Assembly: GCA_014360655.1 (NCBI GenBank)
Contig: JACIXC010000006.1
Location: forward strand, 102,366-166,365
Length of the DNA: 64,000 bases
Direction of reading: 5' to 3'
DNA from: Actinomycetota bacterium
Lineage (GTDB): Bacteria; Actinomycetota; Geothermincolia; Geothermincolales; RBG-13-55-18
Within the stretch, counting starts at the first letter, position 1, and each line of letters begins with the position of its first letter. Made by a program: the position numbers and the translations under genes. A model generated the notes under the pieces. It ran no database searches. It saw only the letters and a list, made by a program, of their open reading frames with translations, and had not been told where the DNA came from. Positions 40,708 to 49,689 of the stretch are shown here, in pieces.

Positions 40708-40917
40708 ATGCCCATTTTCGAGTACCGTTGCACGGAGTGCGGCAACCGCTTCGACGCCTTTTTCCGCCGCGCGGAGGACGCGGAAAGGGAACTCCCCCGC
40801 TGCGGAAGATGCGGGTCGGACGCGGTGCGCAAGCTCTTCTCGGTCATAGGCCTGGGAGGAGCGGGGAACACGGACGTGAATGTCCGTTCCGGGGAATGCG
40901 GCACCCGCTCCACCTGA
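40708..40917 (+). CDS. FmdB-family zinc-ribbon protein
   Basis: This 69-residue protein begins MPIFEYRCTECGNRFDAFFRR and has a second pair, CGRCGS, forming the FmdB/regulatory-protein zinc ribbon. FmdB-type proteins are small putative regulators; their role is generally unknown. It has a strong ribosome site (AAGGAGG) before ATG 40708. It stands alone between minus-strand neighbours. Confidence 0.88.
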   Translation: MPIFEYRCTECGNRFDAFFRRAEDAERELPRCGRCGSDAVRKLFSVIGLGGAGNTDVNVRSGECGTRST

Positions 40918-41041
40918 AGCCCCTGGTGAGGGTCCCGTGAGGACCGTGGGGAAAGGGACAGGCTGGACGGTGCCTGTACGCGGCAGGCGGAAAAATCGAG
41001 CCGCGTGTGAAGGTCGCGGTTAAAGGGGTGCGGTCGAAGAA

Positions 41042-41128
41042 ATGGAATGGATGATCCTGGCGGGGATAGTGGCGGCCTGGCTCATACTGGGCCTGGTGGT
41101 GCTGCCGCGGCTCGGTGTCCCAACCTGA
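41042..41128 (+). CDS. Possible 28-residue membrane peptide
   Basis: The frame MEWMILAGIVAAWLILGLVV plus eight residues (to LGVPT) encodes one clear membrane helix. The ribosome site is poor (AGGGG about 14 bases upstream), and it lies in a 379-base gap between FmdB and the amine oxidase. It may be a real microprotein or chance; no homologue is recognised. Confidence 0.3.
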   Translation: MEWMILAGIVAAWLILGLVVLPRLGVPT

Positions 41129-41296
41129 CTTTCCGGCGCGTGCCGCGTGCGGCACGGGGAGGAAGGCGGGCGCGAAAGCGGGGAGGAAACTTGACGCCGC
41201 CCCGGCGTTCCTGGCGTTGACCGGCGCGCCATCGGGCGGACGCCCCAAGGCGACCCCCAGGTAGACCTCGGTCCTTGCTTCCCTGAAAGCATGATC

Positions 41297-42625
41297 TCAG
41301 GCGCGCATGGCCGCCTCGGCAGCATCAATGCCGCTGCGCAGCGCGCCCTCCACCGAGGGCATGAAGAGGTACTCCCCGGCCAGGTACAGCCCCCTTATCT
41401 CGCCGCGTATCTCGGCCTTGAGGCGCGTCATCTCCCGCAGCATGCCCGGGGGCGCCAGGCACACCGCTTCCTCCCAGCGGCGTATCTCTCCGAAGACGGG
41501 GTCCGCGGGCGGGGAGGGAGCGAAGCGCCTGACCTCGCCAAGGAGGAGCGCGAGTACTTCACCGTCCCTCGCCTCGTTCAGCTCGCGGGCGTACCTTCCG
41601 TAGGTGAAGCAGTGCGCCATCCCCCCTCCCGGCGGTGCGTAGCGGGGGGACTTGGCGGAGTTGTCGGTGAAGCCGGAGAGGGGGGAACGGGTGGCCCGGG
41701 GCAGGGCTACCGCGTACCAGCCCTCCGGGAGGAGCCGCCGCGGCAGGCCGAACATGGCATGGCAGCAGGCGCTGTAGCGCACCCGGCCCAGCGCGCTCCT
41801 CATGCGGTCGGGCAGGTCGGGCAGGAGCGCAAGGGCCTGGGAGGCGGTGGTGGCGCAGATGACCGCGTCGGCATCGAGAAAGCCGCCCTCCGTCTCCACC
41901 CCCTTCACCGCCTTTCCCTCGATGACGATGCGGCGCGCCGGGGTGGAGAGGAGTACGCTCTCCCGGCATTCCCCGTGGAGTGCTTCAGCAAGCGTCCCCA
42001 TGCCGTCCCGCAGGGCGAAGAGACCGTGCAGCGCGTACCAGGCCAGGGCCAGTCCGTAGGCGGCGCCCAGGTCCTCCGGTTCTCCCAGGGTAAGGCAGGA
42101 GGCCAGCGGCTGGAAGAAGAACTCCAGCGCTTCGCCGCCGCCGCGCCGCAGAACCAGCTCGGCCAGGGTCTCGCCGTCCAGGTCCAGCGCGTTCCGGAAG
42201 TCCACGAAGTGGAGGTCTCGCCTGCGACGGAAGACCAGGGAAAGGACGCGCGCCGCCTGCCAGGCGCCCCGGGGGGTGAGGAGGCGGAAGCGCGCCAGGT
42301 CGCGGCGGTCGCGCCAGAGCACGCGCGGGTCGAGCCCTACGGTCAGGGGATGCAGGCGGCCGTCCCTCCACGTGCCCGCCTTGAAGGGGAAGGGTACCAC
42401 CTGCTCCGCCAGCCCCAGTTCCCGGCAGAGGCGGAAGGAGGTGTCGAAGTAGCGGAAGAAGAACTGCGCCCCCTGGTCCAGTATGAACCCGTCCCGGCGG
42501 GTACCGGCCAGGCGCCCTCCCGCCCTGTCCGTCCGCTCCAGGGCGGTCACCTCCACGCCGCCCTTGCGCAGGGCGCGGGTGGCGGCCAGTCCCGCGGCCC
42601 CCGCTCCCACCACGACGACTTTCAA
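41297..42625 (-). CDS. FAD-dependent amine oxidase/desaturase-like protein
   Basis: This 442-residue protein starts with a dinucleotide-binding motif VVVVGAGAAGLAATRALRKGG, then ALERTDRAGGRLAGTRRDGFILDQGAQFF, the GG-doublet of flavin amine oxidases, and ends IRGLYLAGEYLFMPSVEGALRSGIDAAEA, the second FAD contact. Relatives include protoporphyrinogen oxidase, squalene-associated desaturases and monoamine oxidases; the substrate is not clear. TTG 42625 is chosen because AGGAGG lies 7 bases upstream and the Rossmann strand begins there. A TetR gene lies 165 bases upstream on the same strand. Confidence 0.87.
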   Translation of the reverse strand: MKVVVVGAGAAGLAATRALRKGGVEVTALERTDRAGGRLAGTRRDGFILDQGAQFFFRYFDTSFRLCRELGLAEQVVPFPFKAGTWRDGRLHPLTVGLDPRVLWRDRRDLARFRLLTPRGAWQAARVLSLVFRRRRDLHFVDFRNALDLDGETLAELVLRRGGGEALEFFFQPLASCLTLGEPEDLGAAYGLALAWYALHGLFALRDGMGTLAEALHGECRESVLLSTPARRIVIEGKAVKGVETEGGFLDADAVICATTASQALALLPDLPDRMRSALGRVRYSACCHAMFGLPRRLLPEGWYAVALPRATRSPLSGFTDNSAKSPRYAPPGGGMAHCFTYGRYARELNEARDGEVLALLLGEVRRFAPSPPADPVFGEIRRWEEAVCLAPPGMLREMTRLKAEIRGEIRGLYLAGEYLFMPSVEGALRSGIDAAEAAMRA

Positions 42626-42790
42626 TTCCCCTCCTCCTGGCAAGATATCCCAGCCCCTGGAAGTCCATCCCGGGGAATCGGTTCCTTTCCCTGCTCCCCC
42701 GCGATACCGCCGAGGTTATTATAGGCCATCGGCGGGGAGCGCCTGCGAAGGCGGGCCGGGTGTTGCGCCGCCTGCACCCCCGCGCCTTCT

Positions 42791-43432
42791 TCAGGCGTGC
42801 CGCAGGGTGTGGAATATCACCGCGCTGAGGTTGCGCACGAGGGTTTCGCGGTCGCACGGTATGCTTCGCACCAGCCACTGCAGGTTGGCGAACTCGACCA
42901 TGTTCAAGATGATCAGGGCGGTGATCTCGGGGTCGAGGTCGCGGCAGCGCCCCTTCTCGAGGTGCTCCCTGAGCTTGCCTTCCAGGATCCTCACGAAGGG
43001 TTGTAGCAACTCGTTCAGCGTGCTTCGGAACTCCCCGCTCTCGAGGGACGCTTGCAGTATAAGAGGGAAGATGGAGGAGTGGCGCTCGAAGACGCCCGTC
43101 ACGTCGCCGATTATGGACTCCACGTCCTCAACGCTTTCGACGGCGGTCTTTTCCACGGCGTCCTCGCGGTACCATGCGAAGGACTCGAACTCGCCGATCA
43201 TGTCCTGGACCAGGTGACGCAGGAGATCGTCCTTGTTGCGGAAGTAAAGCCAGAAGGTGCCGTGCCCTATGCCGGCGCGGGATATGATGTCCGCGACGGA
43301 GGTCCCCCGGTAGCCTTTCTGCGCGAAGACCTCCTCCGCCGCCTTGACGATGCGGCGCAGCGTCTCTCGGGACCTTTCCTGGACCAGCCGCACCTTCCGC
43401 CCCGTGTTGCCGCCGCGTGGCGATGACTGCAT
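42791..43432 (-). CDS. TetR/AcrR-family transcriptional regulator
   Basis: This 213-residue repressor-like protein has the TetR helix-turn-helix: ETLRRIVKAAEEVFAQKGYRGTSVADIISRAGIGHGTFWLYFRNKDDLL at about residues 23-71. A helical ligand-binding domain follows. It probably controls itself and the downstream amine oxidase gene. ATG 43432 has GGGGGTGA upstream; GTG 43438 is an alternative. The gene is divergent from a MarR gene, and both promoters share 43439-43648. Confidence 0.92.
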   Translation of the reverse strand: MQSSPRGGNTGRKVRLVQERSRETLRRIVKAAEEVFAQKGYRGTSVADIISRAGIGHGTFWLYFRNKDDLLRHLVQDMIGEFESFAWYREDAVEKTAVESVEDVESIIGDVTGVFERHSSIFPLILQASLESGEFRSTLNELLQPFVRILEGKLREHLEKGRCRDLDPEITALIILNMVEFANLQWLVRSIPCDRETLVRNLSAVIFHTLRHA

Positions 43433-43609
43433 GGTCACCCCCGGAATCGCGCGTCGTCCCGGTCATCACCGACTGCCACAATCTAACACCGGCATCGCCG
43501 CAGGTCAAACCCGCCCACGCTTCATGCGGAATTTCCGAAGCCCCGGTCCTTTTCGCGGGTGGCTCCCCGCGCGGACCGCTCCCCGCGCGGACCGTTCCCG
43601 CCGCCTTCC

Positions 43610-43638
43610 TTGACCTGCTTCCCCGCGGGGACATAAGA
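43610..43638 (+). promoter_or_regulatory. Promoter of the MarR gene with a possible leaderless start
   Basis: TTGACC at 43610-43615 and CATAAG/ATAAGA near 43632-43638 are 16-17 bases apart. Transcription would begin near 43644-43649, at or just before ATG 43649, so the mRNA would be leaderless or nearly so. The palindrome CCCCGCGGGG (43621-43630) sits in the spacer and may be an autoregulatory site. Confidence 0.5.
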
Positions 43639-43648
43639 TGTCCATAAG

Positions 43649-44149
43649 ATGGAAAAGGTGCGAGAGAAAAAGGAAAAGCCGCGCGGCGACGCGGCGCCGC
43701 GTCACGGAGCCGCGGCTTTCGTGCGCCTGGTGGAGACGGTCTTCAAGTTCATCCACGCCTGTTACCCGGAATTCGCCTCCGTGCTCGAGAAGCACGATGT
43801 AAATTATTCCCAGTACGCGGCGCTCCTGACGGTTTACATGTACGGGAGCCTCACGGAGGGGGAGCTGGCGCGCCTCATCCACGTCAACCCCTCGACCATG
43901 AGCCGCATGCTCCATGCCCTGGAGCGGAAGGGGTGGCTGCACGCCGCGCGCGATCCCGCGGACCGCAGGAGGGTGACGGTCACCCTGTCCCCCTGGGGGC
44001 GCAGGCAGGTGGGGGAGATGATCGGCGGGGCCGCAGAGGTGATGGTAAGACTCACGGATAGGCTCCCCGCGCGGGAGAAGGAGGGCGTGTACGGGGTGGT
44101 GGAGCTCATCGACCGCACCCTGCGACGCCTCATGGAGGTCGCGGACTGA
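43649..44149 (+). CDS. MarR-family transcriptional regulator
   Basis: This 166-residue protein has the MarR winged helix: NYSQYAALLTVYMYGSLTEGELARLIHVNPSTMSRMLHALERKGWLHAARDPADRRRVTVTLSPWG, with the wing DPADRR typical of the family. It probably binds a palindrome in its own promoter. No ribosome site precedes ATG 43649, which suits the leaderless promoter reading. Targets are unknown; it is divergent from TetR. Confidence 0.92.
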   Translation: MEKVREKKEKPRGDAAPRHGAAAFVRLVETVFKFIHACYPEFASVLEKHDVNYSQYAALLTVYMYGSLTEGELARLIHVNPSTMSRMLHALERKGWLHAARDPADRRRVTVTLSPWGRRQVGEMIGGAAEVMVRLTDRLPAREKEGVYGVVELIDRTLRRLMEVAD

Positions 44150-44275
44150 TGGAAAGCGGCCGGGGCGACGGGGACCCGCGATACGGGCGCACGCCGTTCT
44201 CCGCTACGGCGTGATATCTCCCTCGAGACGGTGATGTTATGCCGCGGGACGCGGCGGGAGCCGCGCGCCGCGTCC

Positions 44276-44818
44276 TCAGGCCGGAGCGTCCTCGTCCAGC
44301 TCCAGCTGGAAGTATGCGGCGGGGGAGAAACGGAAGAGAGCCGCCAGGAGGTTCGCCGGAAAGCTCTGGATGAAGGTGTTGTAGGCGCGCACCGTCCCGT
44401 TGTAGTACTTGCGGGCGGCCGCCAGGTGGTCTTCCACGCGCACCGTCTCCTCCGCCAGGCGCGCGAAGGACGAGTCCGCCTTGAGGTCGGGGTACCTCTC
44501 CGCCAGGAGCCGGACCTCGCGCAGGGCCTCGGCGAAGGCGAGCTCCCGCAGGCCGCGCTCGGCGCTTCCGCGGGCGGAGACCGCTTCCTGGCGGGCGCGC
44601 GCCGCCCGCTCCAAGACTTCCTTCTCGCGCGCGGCGTAGCCCGCTGCGACGCGGTTGAGCTCGGGGAGGAGACGGTGGCGCAGGTCCAGCTGCACGTCGA
44701 CGTCACGGAGCGCCCTCGCCACCTTGTTGCGCAGCCGTATCATGCGGTTGAAGACGGCTGCCACGGCGAGGACGAGGAGGGCGGCCGCTGCCAGGAGCGC
44801 GTACACGAAAGGGTCCAT
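44276..44818 (-). CDS. LemA-family membrane protein
   Basis: This 180-residue protein has a single N-terminal membrane helix (about 5-25) and the LemA core: FNRMIRLRNKVARALRDVDVQLDLRHRLLPELNRVAAGYAAREKEVLE, then FARLAEETVRVEDHLAAARKYYNGTVRAYNTFIQSFPANLLA. Its length and motif order match the family. Function is poorly known. No typical ribosome site precedes ATG 44818 and a TATAAT box lies only 7 bases upstream, which suggests a leaderless message. Confidence 0.92.
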   Translation of the reverse strand: MDPFVYALLAAAALLVLAVAAVFNRMIRLRNKVARALRDVDVQLDLRHRLLPELNRVAAGYAAREKEVLERAARARQEAVSARGSAERGLRELAFAEALREVRLLAERYPDLKADSSFARLAEETVRVEDHLAAARKYYNGTVRAYNTFIQSFPANLLAALFRFSPAAYFQLELDEDAPA

Positions 44819-44825
44819 GCGCTTG

Positions 44826-44831
44826 ATTATA
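44826..44831 (-). promoter_or_regulatory. TATAAT box 7 bases upstream of lemA (leaderless)
   Basis: On the minus strand TATAAT (44831-44826) is followed by CAAGCGC and ATG 44818. The start site would coincide with the start codon. No good -35 is visible. Confidence 0.5.
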
Positions 44832-44835
44832 GCAG

Positions 44836-44919
44836 GGGGTCACATCTTCGATCTTCGGGGAGGCGGCGGATATGCCGGCACGGGGCGGTGCCGCGGGCGA
44901 CGGACGAGGATGTGACCCC
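44836..44919. repeat. 84-bp inverted-repeat element between lemA and the YhaO-like gene
   Basis: GGGGTCACATCTTCG at 44836-44850 and CGAGGATGTGACCCC at 44905-44919 form 15-bp arms with one mismatch around a 54-base GC-rich core that can fold further. It resembles a REP/MITE-like unit; no coding frame lies inside. Confidence 0.65.
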
Positions 44920-44933
44920 GGCGTACGGTATTC

Positions 44934-44939
44934 TATAAT
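44934..44939 (+). promoter_or_regulatory. TATAAT box for the YhaO-like operon
   Basis: TATAAT lies 17 bases after TGTGAC, part of the right arm of the inverted-repeat element. It is 165 bases before ATG 45104. The -35 match is weak. Confidence 0.4.
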
Positions 44940-45103
44940 CGGTCGTGGGGAAGGATGCGCATCGTTCGCGGTAAGCAGGGCGCGGGCTCGTTCCCTTGAC
45001 CGAGCGGTGCGCGGCGGCGGGAGGGACAGCATGGAGGGCTTGCATGCACCCGTGAGTTCGCGGGATCCGGAGCGGCCGTTGCCGGCCGCGGGGGAGAGGT
45101 GAG

Positions 45104-46231
45104 ATGGCGGGCTTACGTTTTCTGCATACCGCGGATGTGCACCTGGGGTCGCCCTTCGGCTTCCTGGGCAGGCGCGGCAGGGAACAGCGCGAGCAGCTGA
45201 AAGCCACCTTCGCGCGCGTGGTCGACCTGGCGCTGACCTCCCAGGTGGACCTCCTAGTCATCGCCGGCGACCTCTTCGACAAGCCTCACCCGGGAGCGGG
45301 CCTCTTGAGCGAGGTGGCCTACCAGCTGGGACGGCTGGACGCGGAGGGCATATGGACGGTTATCGTGCCCGGCACCCATGACCCCATGCTCCCCGGCTGC
45401 GCCTACGAAAAGGGCCCCCTCCCCTCCCTGGCGCACGTGCACGTCTTTCGCGGGGAGGAGATGGAGCCCCTCTTCATAGAGGGACTCGACCTCGCCGTCT
45501 ACGGCATGGCGTCCCGCCGGGAAGGCGGTGACGCCCTGGCGGCTTTCCGCGCCGACGAGGAGGCGCGCTGGAGGGTGGGCGTCCTGCACGCGTCCGTGCG
45601 CATACCGGGCCGTGTGGAGGAGGACGGCATGATGGTCACGAGGGAGAGCATAGCCGCTTCGCGCCTCCATTACCTGGCACTGGGCCACTGGCATTCCCTG
45701 GCCGAGTACAGCAGTGGGAGCGTGACCGCCTACTATCCCGGGCCGCCAGAGGCCCTGGGCGCCGGCGATGGCGAGAGGGGAAGGGTTCTCCTGGTGGAGC
45801 TCGAGGAGGGGAAAGGGCCCAGGGTGAAACCCATCAGCGTCGGCCGCAGGCGCTTCCTGCGCGTGGACATCGACGCCGGCGAGGCGGGCGGCCCGCAGGG
45901 GGTTTACGCGCGTATCAGGGATATGGCGGACGGCGACCTCGCCCTCGAGGTGAGGGTGAGCAGGTCGTGGGGAGAGGAATGGGTTGGTTTTCCATGGGAG
46001 AAGATGGAAGAGGAGCTGGAGCCGCTCTTCTTCCGCTTCCGGCTGCGCGTTGCCCCCGCGTCCCTGGATGCGCGGGAGGTGGAGGACTTCCCCGAGAGCA
46101 CCGTGACGGGGCGCTTCCTGCGCCTCGCCCGCGAGGAGATGGCGCGGCGGGAGGGCGAGGAGTTGCTGGTGGCCGAGGAGGCCCTGCGCCTCGGGCTCGC
46201 CCACCTGGCGGGAGAGGAGGCGGGCCCGTGA
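45104..46231 (+). CDS. YhaO/SbcD-like DNA-repair metallophosphoesterase
   Basis: This 375-residue calcineurin-like phosphoesterase has the metal motifs FLHTADVHLGSPF (Asp, His), VIAGDLFDKPHP (GD) and LGHWHS (GHxH). The usual GNHD motif reads GTHDP near residue 90, so the Asn that helps catalysis is Thr. Length and C-terminal part match YhaO rather than SbcD. It would act with the following ATPase in processing broken DNA ends. Its stop TGA overlaps the GTG of the ATPase gene (GTGA). Confidence 0.9.
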   Translation: MAGLRFLHTADVHLGSPFGFLGRRGREQREQLKATFARVVDLALTSQVDLLVIAGDLFDKPHPGAGLLSEVAYQLGRLDAEGIWTVIVPGTHDPMLPGCAYEKGPLPSLAHVHVFRGEEMEPLFIEGLDLAVYGMASRREGGDALAAFRADEEARWRVGVLHASVRIPGRVEEDGMMVTRESIAASRLHYLALGHWHSLAEYSSGSVTAYYPGPPEALGAGDGERGRVLLVELEEGKGPRVKPISVGRRRFLRVDIDAGEAGGPQGVYARIRDMADGDLALEVRVSRSWGEEWVGFPWEKMEEELEPLFFRFRLRVAPASLDAREVEDFPESTVTGRFLRLAREEMARREGEELLVAEEALRLGLAHLAGEEAGP

Positions 46232-48336
46232 GCGCCGGGAAGACGGCCGTGAGAGTGGAGAGGATATCGCTGCGCAACTTCCGCCGCTTCCGGGAGGCCG
46301 CGTTCTCCCTGGGAGAGGGGATCAACGTGGTCAAGGGGCCCAACGAGTCCGGCAAGTCCACCCTGTTGCAGGCCGTGCTCGCCGCGCTTTTCTGGAAGGC
46401 GGATTCCACCCGGCGCGAGGTCAGGGAGAGCGTCACCTGGGGAGAGGAGGACGGCTTCCGCCTGGAGATCGAGGGGAGAGCGGGGGACGGCCGCTTCCGC
46501 CTGGTCAAGGATTTCTCCGCGCGCAAGGCCACCCTCTCCTGGGAGGACGGGGAAACGTCCGATCCCGCGCGCATCGAGGAGCGCCTACGCGACTGGCTCG
46601 GCCTGGGGAGCGAGGCCGCCTTCCGGGCCACCGCCGGCATCCGCCAGGACGAGGTGGCGCTCATAGCGGAGGGCAGGAAGCAGCTCGGTGAGAGCCTGCA
46701 GGTGACCGTCTCCGGCCTGGAGGGAGGGAAAGGCGCCCTGCGGGCGCGCGACTCGCTGCGCGGGGAACTGGCCGACCTCCTGCGGGGAAAGCGGGGAGCG
46801 GCGGCGAAGAACCCGGGGCCGCTGGCGCAGGTGGAGGAGAGGATGGAGGCGTTGCGCGCGCGGGGCGAGGAGCTGTCGCGGGCGGCGGAGGCGCGCCTCG
46901 CGGCCCGCACGCGCCTGGCGGAGCTGGAGGCGGAGGAGGAGGCTGCGCGCGAAAGGCTGGAGGTGCTGGAGAACCTGGCGCGGGACTCGCAGGAGCGGCT
47001 GGAGATCGAGGAGGACATAGAGGATTTCCACCGTCGCTACGGCCAGCTCGCCGCGGCGGCGGAGCTCATCGCGGAGGATGAGGAGCTGGCGGAGCTGGAG
47101 AGGAGCAGGTACGCCGGCGTGAAGGCCCTGCTGGAGGAGGATCGGGGCGAGCTGGGTGGGCTGGAGCTGCGGCGCGCGGGGCTCGCAGAGCAGTACGAGG
47201 CGATAAGGAAAAAACTGGAGGGAGCCCACACCCGCCATGCCTCCTGGGCGCCGTGGTCGCTCGTCGCGGGCATGACCGCGGTGCTCGTGGGGGTGGCGGG
47301 GGTGGCCTTCTCCCCCTACCTGCTCCTGCTGGCCCTGCCCGGGATCGCCCTCCTCCTCCTCGCCCTGCTGCCCGGCGGCTACCTGGGCTTCCTGCGGGAG
47401 GGCAGCCGGGTGAGGGAACTCCGCCTCCAGGTGGCGGCGCTGGAGGAGAGGAGGGGTGAGCTGGAAGCGGAGGCGCGGCGCATGGCCTCGCGCGCGGGCT
47501 GCGATTCACCGCAGGCTTTCGAGGCCCTCCGCATGGAATACCTGGAGCTTCTGGCCAGGCGCAAGGAGATAGCCGACAAGCTGGAGGTGCTGGTGCCGGA
47601 CGGTGAGGTCTCGGGGTTGGAGGAGAGGGCACGGCGCCTGGCGGTTGAGGTGGGTATGCGGGAGAGGAGATTGAAGGAGCTGCAGGGCAAGGTCGTGGAC
47701 CCCCTCCGTCTGCAGGAGGTTTTGCGGGAGAAGGAGGTCCTGCGCCGCAGGCTGGACGGGCTGCGCGAGGAGCGGGTGCGCTGCGAGGTCGTCCTCTCGG
47801 GCGAAGAGGTGGAGGAGGAGCTGCTGCGGGTGGAGGAGGAGCTCGCCGAGCTGGAGGAGAGGAGGGCGCGCCTCTCCCACCGGGCGGAGGCGCTGCGACT
47901 CGCCCTGGATTGGTTGGAGAGGGCGGCGACGGACACCCTCTCCTCGGCGGCCCGCCGCCTGGAGAGCCTGGCGGGGGATTACCTGGGGCGCATCACGGGC
48001 GGCAGGTACAAAAGGGTGGTGGTGGATGGTAATACGCTGGAGCTCTCCGTTTGGTCGCAGGAGAAGGGAGGGCCCGCTTCCCCCTCTTCCCTGAGCCGCG
48101 GGACGGTGGACCAGCTGTACCTCGCGGCGCGCCTCTCCCTGGTGGAGGTCATCTGCGGAGACCGCAACCCTCCCCTCCTCCTCGACGACCCCTTCGTGAC
48201 CTTCGACGGCGCGAGGCTGCGCCGCGCCATGGAGCTCCTGCGGGAATACGCCCGCGGCGGCCAGGTGGTCATCTTCACGTGCGGCGACACCTACGACGCC
48301 TTCGCGGACCGGGTGGTGGAGCTGGAGCCGGCGTGA
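46228..48336 (+). CDS. YhaN/SbcC-like coiled-coil ATPase
   Basis: This 702-residue SMC-like ATPase has Walker A GPNESGKSTLLQ (about residue 40), the ABC-type signature SLSRGTVDQLYLAARLSL and Walker B PLLLDDPFVTFD (about 650). Between them are long coiled coils broken by two hydrophobic helices (about 343-390) instead of a zinc hook, the YhaN arrangement. This would tether the nuclease complex to the membrane. GTG 46228 overlaps the nuclease stop; an upstream extension of the frame is a shadow of the nuclease gene. Confidence 0.92.
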   Translation: MSAGKTAVRVERISLRNFRRFREAAFSLGEGINVVKGPNESGKSTLLQAVLAALFWKADSTRREVRESVTWGEEDGFRLEIEGRAGDGRFRLVKDFSARKATLSWEDGETSDPARIEERLRDWLGLGSEAAFRATAGIRQDEVALIAEGRKQLGESLQVTVSGLEGGKGALRARDSLRGELADLLRGKRGAAAKNPGPLAQVEERMEALRARGEELSRAAEARLAARTRLAELEAEEEAARERLEVLENLARDSQERLEIEEDIEDFHRRYGQLAAAAELIAEDEELAELERSRYAGVKALLEEDRGELGGLELRRAGLAEQYEAIRKKLEGAHTRHASWAPWSLVAGMTAVLVGVAGVAFSPYLLLLALPGIALLLLALLPGGYLGFLREGSRVRELRLQVAALEERRGELEAEARRMASRAGCDSPQAFEALRMEYLELLARRKEIADKLEVLVPDGEVSGLEERARRLAVEVGMRERRLKELQGKVVDPLRLQEVLREKEVLRRRLDGLREERVRCEVVLSGEEVEEELLRVEEELAELEERRARLSHRAEALRLALDWLERAATDTLSSAARRLESLAGDYLGRITGGRYKRVVVDGNTLELSVWSQEKGGPASPSSLSRGTVDQLYLAARLSLVEVICGDRNPPLLLDDPFVTFDGARLRRAMELLREYARGGQVVIFTCGDTYDAFADRVVELEPA

Positions 48337-48361
48337 GGCGGGAGCGCCGGGGAGCGGGAGC

Positions 48362-48901
48362 GTGCGACGGCTGACGATGAACCTGCGTGAACGTTTCGAG
48401 GATTACCGGCGACGTATCCGTTTCGGCGACCTGGACCTGGCCTCCAGGGCCATGGCGCTGCTGTGGCTGGACATCTTCCGGGAACGCGTCTTCCGCAACT
48501 GCTTCCCGCGCGTAGGCTCGCAGAGCCTCTTGCGGGAGGTGGGGGAGGTCATCGACGCCACCTTCATGGAGGGTTACATCCTCGCCCGCGCCGCTTACGG
48601 GCAGGGGACGGAGAGCGTCCTCTTCACCGATCCGGCGCGTCCCGGCTCGGTGGAAGAGGGGGTGGAGAGGCTGCGCCTCATGTACGAGGAGGAGGCGGTG
48701 AGCGCGTCCCCCTTCGCCGACGAGCCCCTGGGTGTGGAGGCCCTCGCCGAGTCCCTGGTGCGGGAGGTCGCCTACGGGCCGCGCCTGGTCATGCTCGAGG
48801 AGAGGGAGCTCCTCAAGGTCCACCTCATCTACGCGCTGTGGGCGGGATACAGGCTGGCCGCCTTCGAGCGGCGCCTGCGCGCGGGCGGACGGGAACCGTG
48901 A
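48362..48901 (+). CDS. Unrecognised protein following the YhaO/YhaN-like pair
   Basis: This 179-residue protein is not recognised. It is all-helical in appearance, with LRERFEDYRRRIRFGDLDLASRAMALLWLDIFRERVFRNCF, then EVGEVIDATFMEGYILARAAYG and a C-terminal LKVHLIYALWAGYRLAAFERR segment that could be a membrane-surface helix. No signal peptide is seen. It starts 25 bases after the ATPase stop (GTG 48362; ATG 48377 is also possible), so it is probably in the same operon and may assist that complex. Confidence 0.75.
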   Translation: MRRLTMNLRERFEDYRRRIRFGDLDLASRAMALLWLDIFRERVFRNCFPRVGSQSLLREVGEVIDATFMEGYILARAAYGQGTESVLFTDPARPGSVEEGVERLRLMYEEEAVSASPFADEPLGVEALAESLVREVAYGPRLVMLEERELLKVHLIYALWAGYRLAAFERRLRAGGREP

Positions 48902-49116
48902 GGCCGCCTTCCCCCGGGAAGGTTTTTCGGGTCCGGCGTTGGGGAAGCGGGCCCCCGGGGACGGGCCCGTGGAATAATATGCGGAGGAAGTAGGCGAAGG
49001 ATCGGGACGGGCGGCCGCCGCGAGCTGCGACGGCGTGGCGGCTGGGGACGCGAGGGAGGGCCGCGGCGGCCGGGGGCGCCGTGCCCGCGGGGAATCCTTC
49101 GGGCCAAGGAGGAGAC

Positions 49117-49689
49117 ATGGAAAAAATTGTTAAGGAACCATCCACGCTATTTCTGCCCAAGCCGGTGGTGCTCATCACCACCGCCCATGCGGGAAGGGAC
49201 AACGTGATGACCGCCGCCTGGGTGAACGTGGTGTGCATGGAGCCGCCGCAGGTGGCGGTGGCCGTGCGGGAGAGCCGCTTCACGCACGGGCTCCTGCAGG
49301 CAAGCGGCGAGTTCGCGGTCAACGTCCCATCCCGGGATCTCTGGCATGCGGTCGACCTCTGCGGCATGGTCTCGGGCCGCGACCAGGACAAGTTCTCGCT
49401 GGCGGGGTTGACGCGGGAGCGCGCGCGGGAGATCGCCCCTCCCCTGGTGGCCGAGTGCCCCTTGAACCTCGAGTGCAGGGTATGCGCCTCCCTGCCCCTC
49501 GGCTCGCACACCCTCTTCGTGGGTGAGGTGCTGGCCGTGCACCTGGACCGGGAGTGCCAGGGCGACAGGGGGACCGTCCGGGTTGAGAGGTTCAGGCCTT
49601 ACGTGCTAAACCAGCGGGAATACTGGTCCATGGGGGAGAGGATGGGCGGTTACGGGGACACGGCCGCCGAGCTGGAGGTCATCCCGTGA
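49117..49689 (+). CDS. Flavin reductase-like FMN-binding protein
   Basis: This 190-residue protein has the flavin-reductase-like split-barrel pattern: [48 protein letters not shown], then FAVNVPSRD and [17 protein letters not shown]. Relatives reduce or bind FMN/FAD and often act as electron shuttles. ATG 49117 follows AAGGAGGAG; a frame start at 49081 has no such site. The stop overlaps GTG of the next acyltransferase gene. Confidence 0.9.
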   Translation: MEKIVKEPSTLFLPKPVVLITTAHAGRDNVMTAAWVNVVCMEPPQVAVAVRESRFTHGLLQASGEFAVNVPSRDLWHAVDLCGMVSGRDQDKFSLAGLTRERAREIAPPLVAECPLNLECRVCASLPLGSHTLFVGEVLAVHLDRECQGDRGTVRVERFRPYVLNQREYWSMGERMGGYGDTAAELEVIP

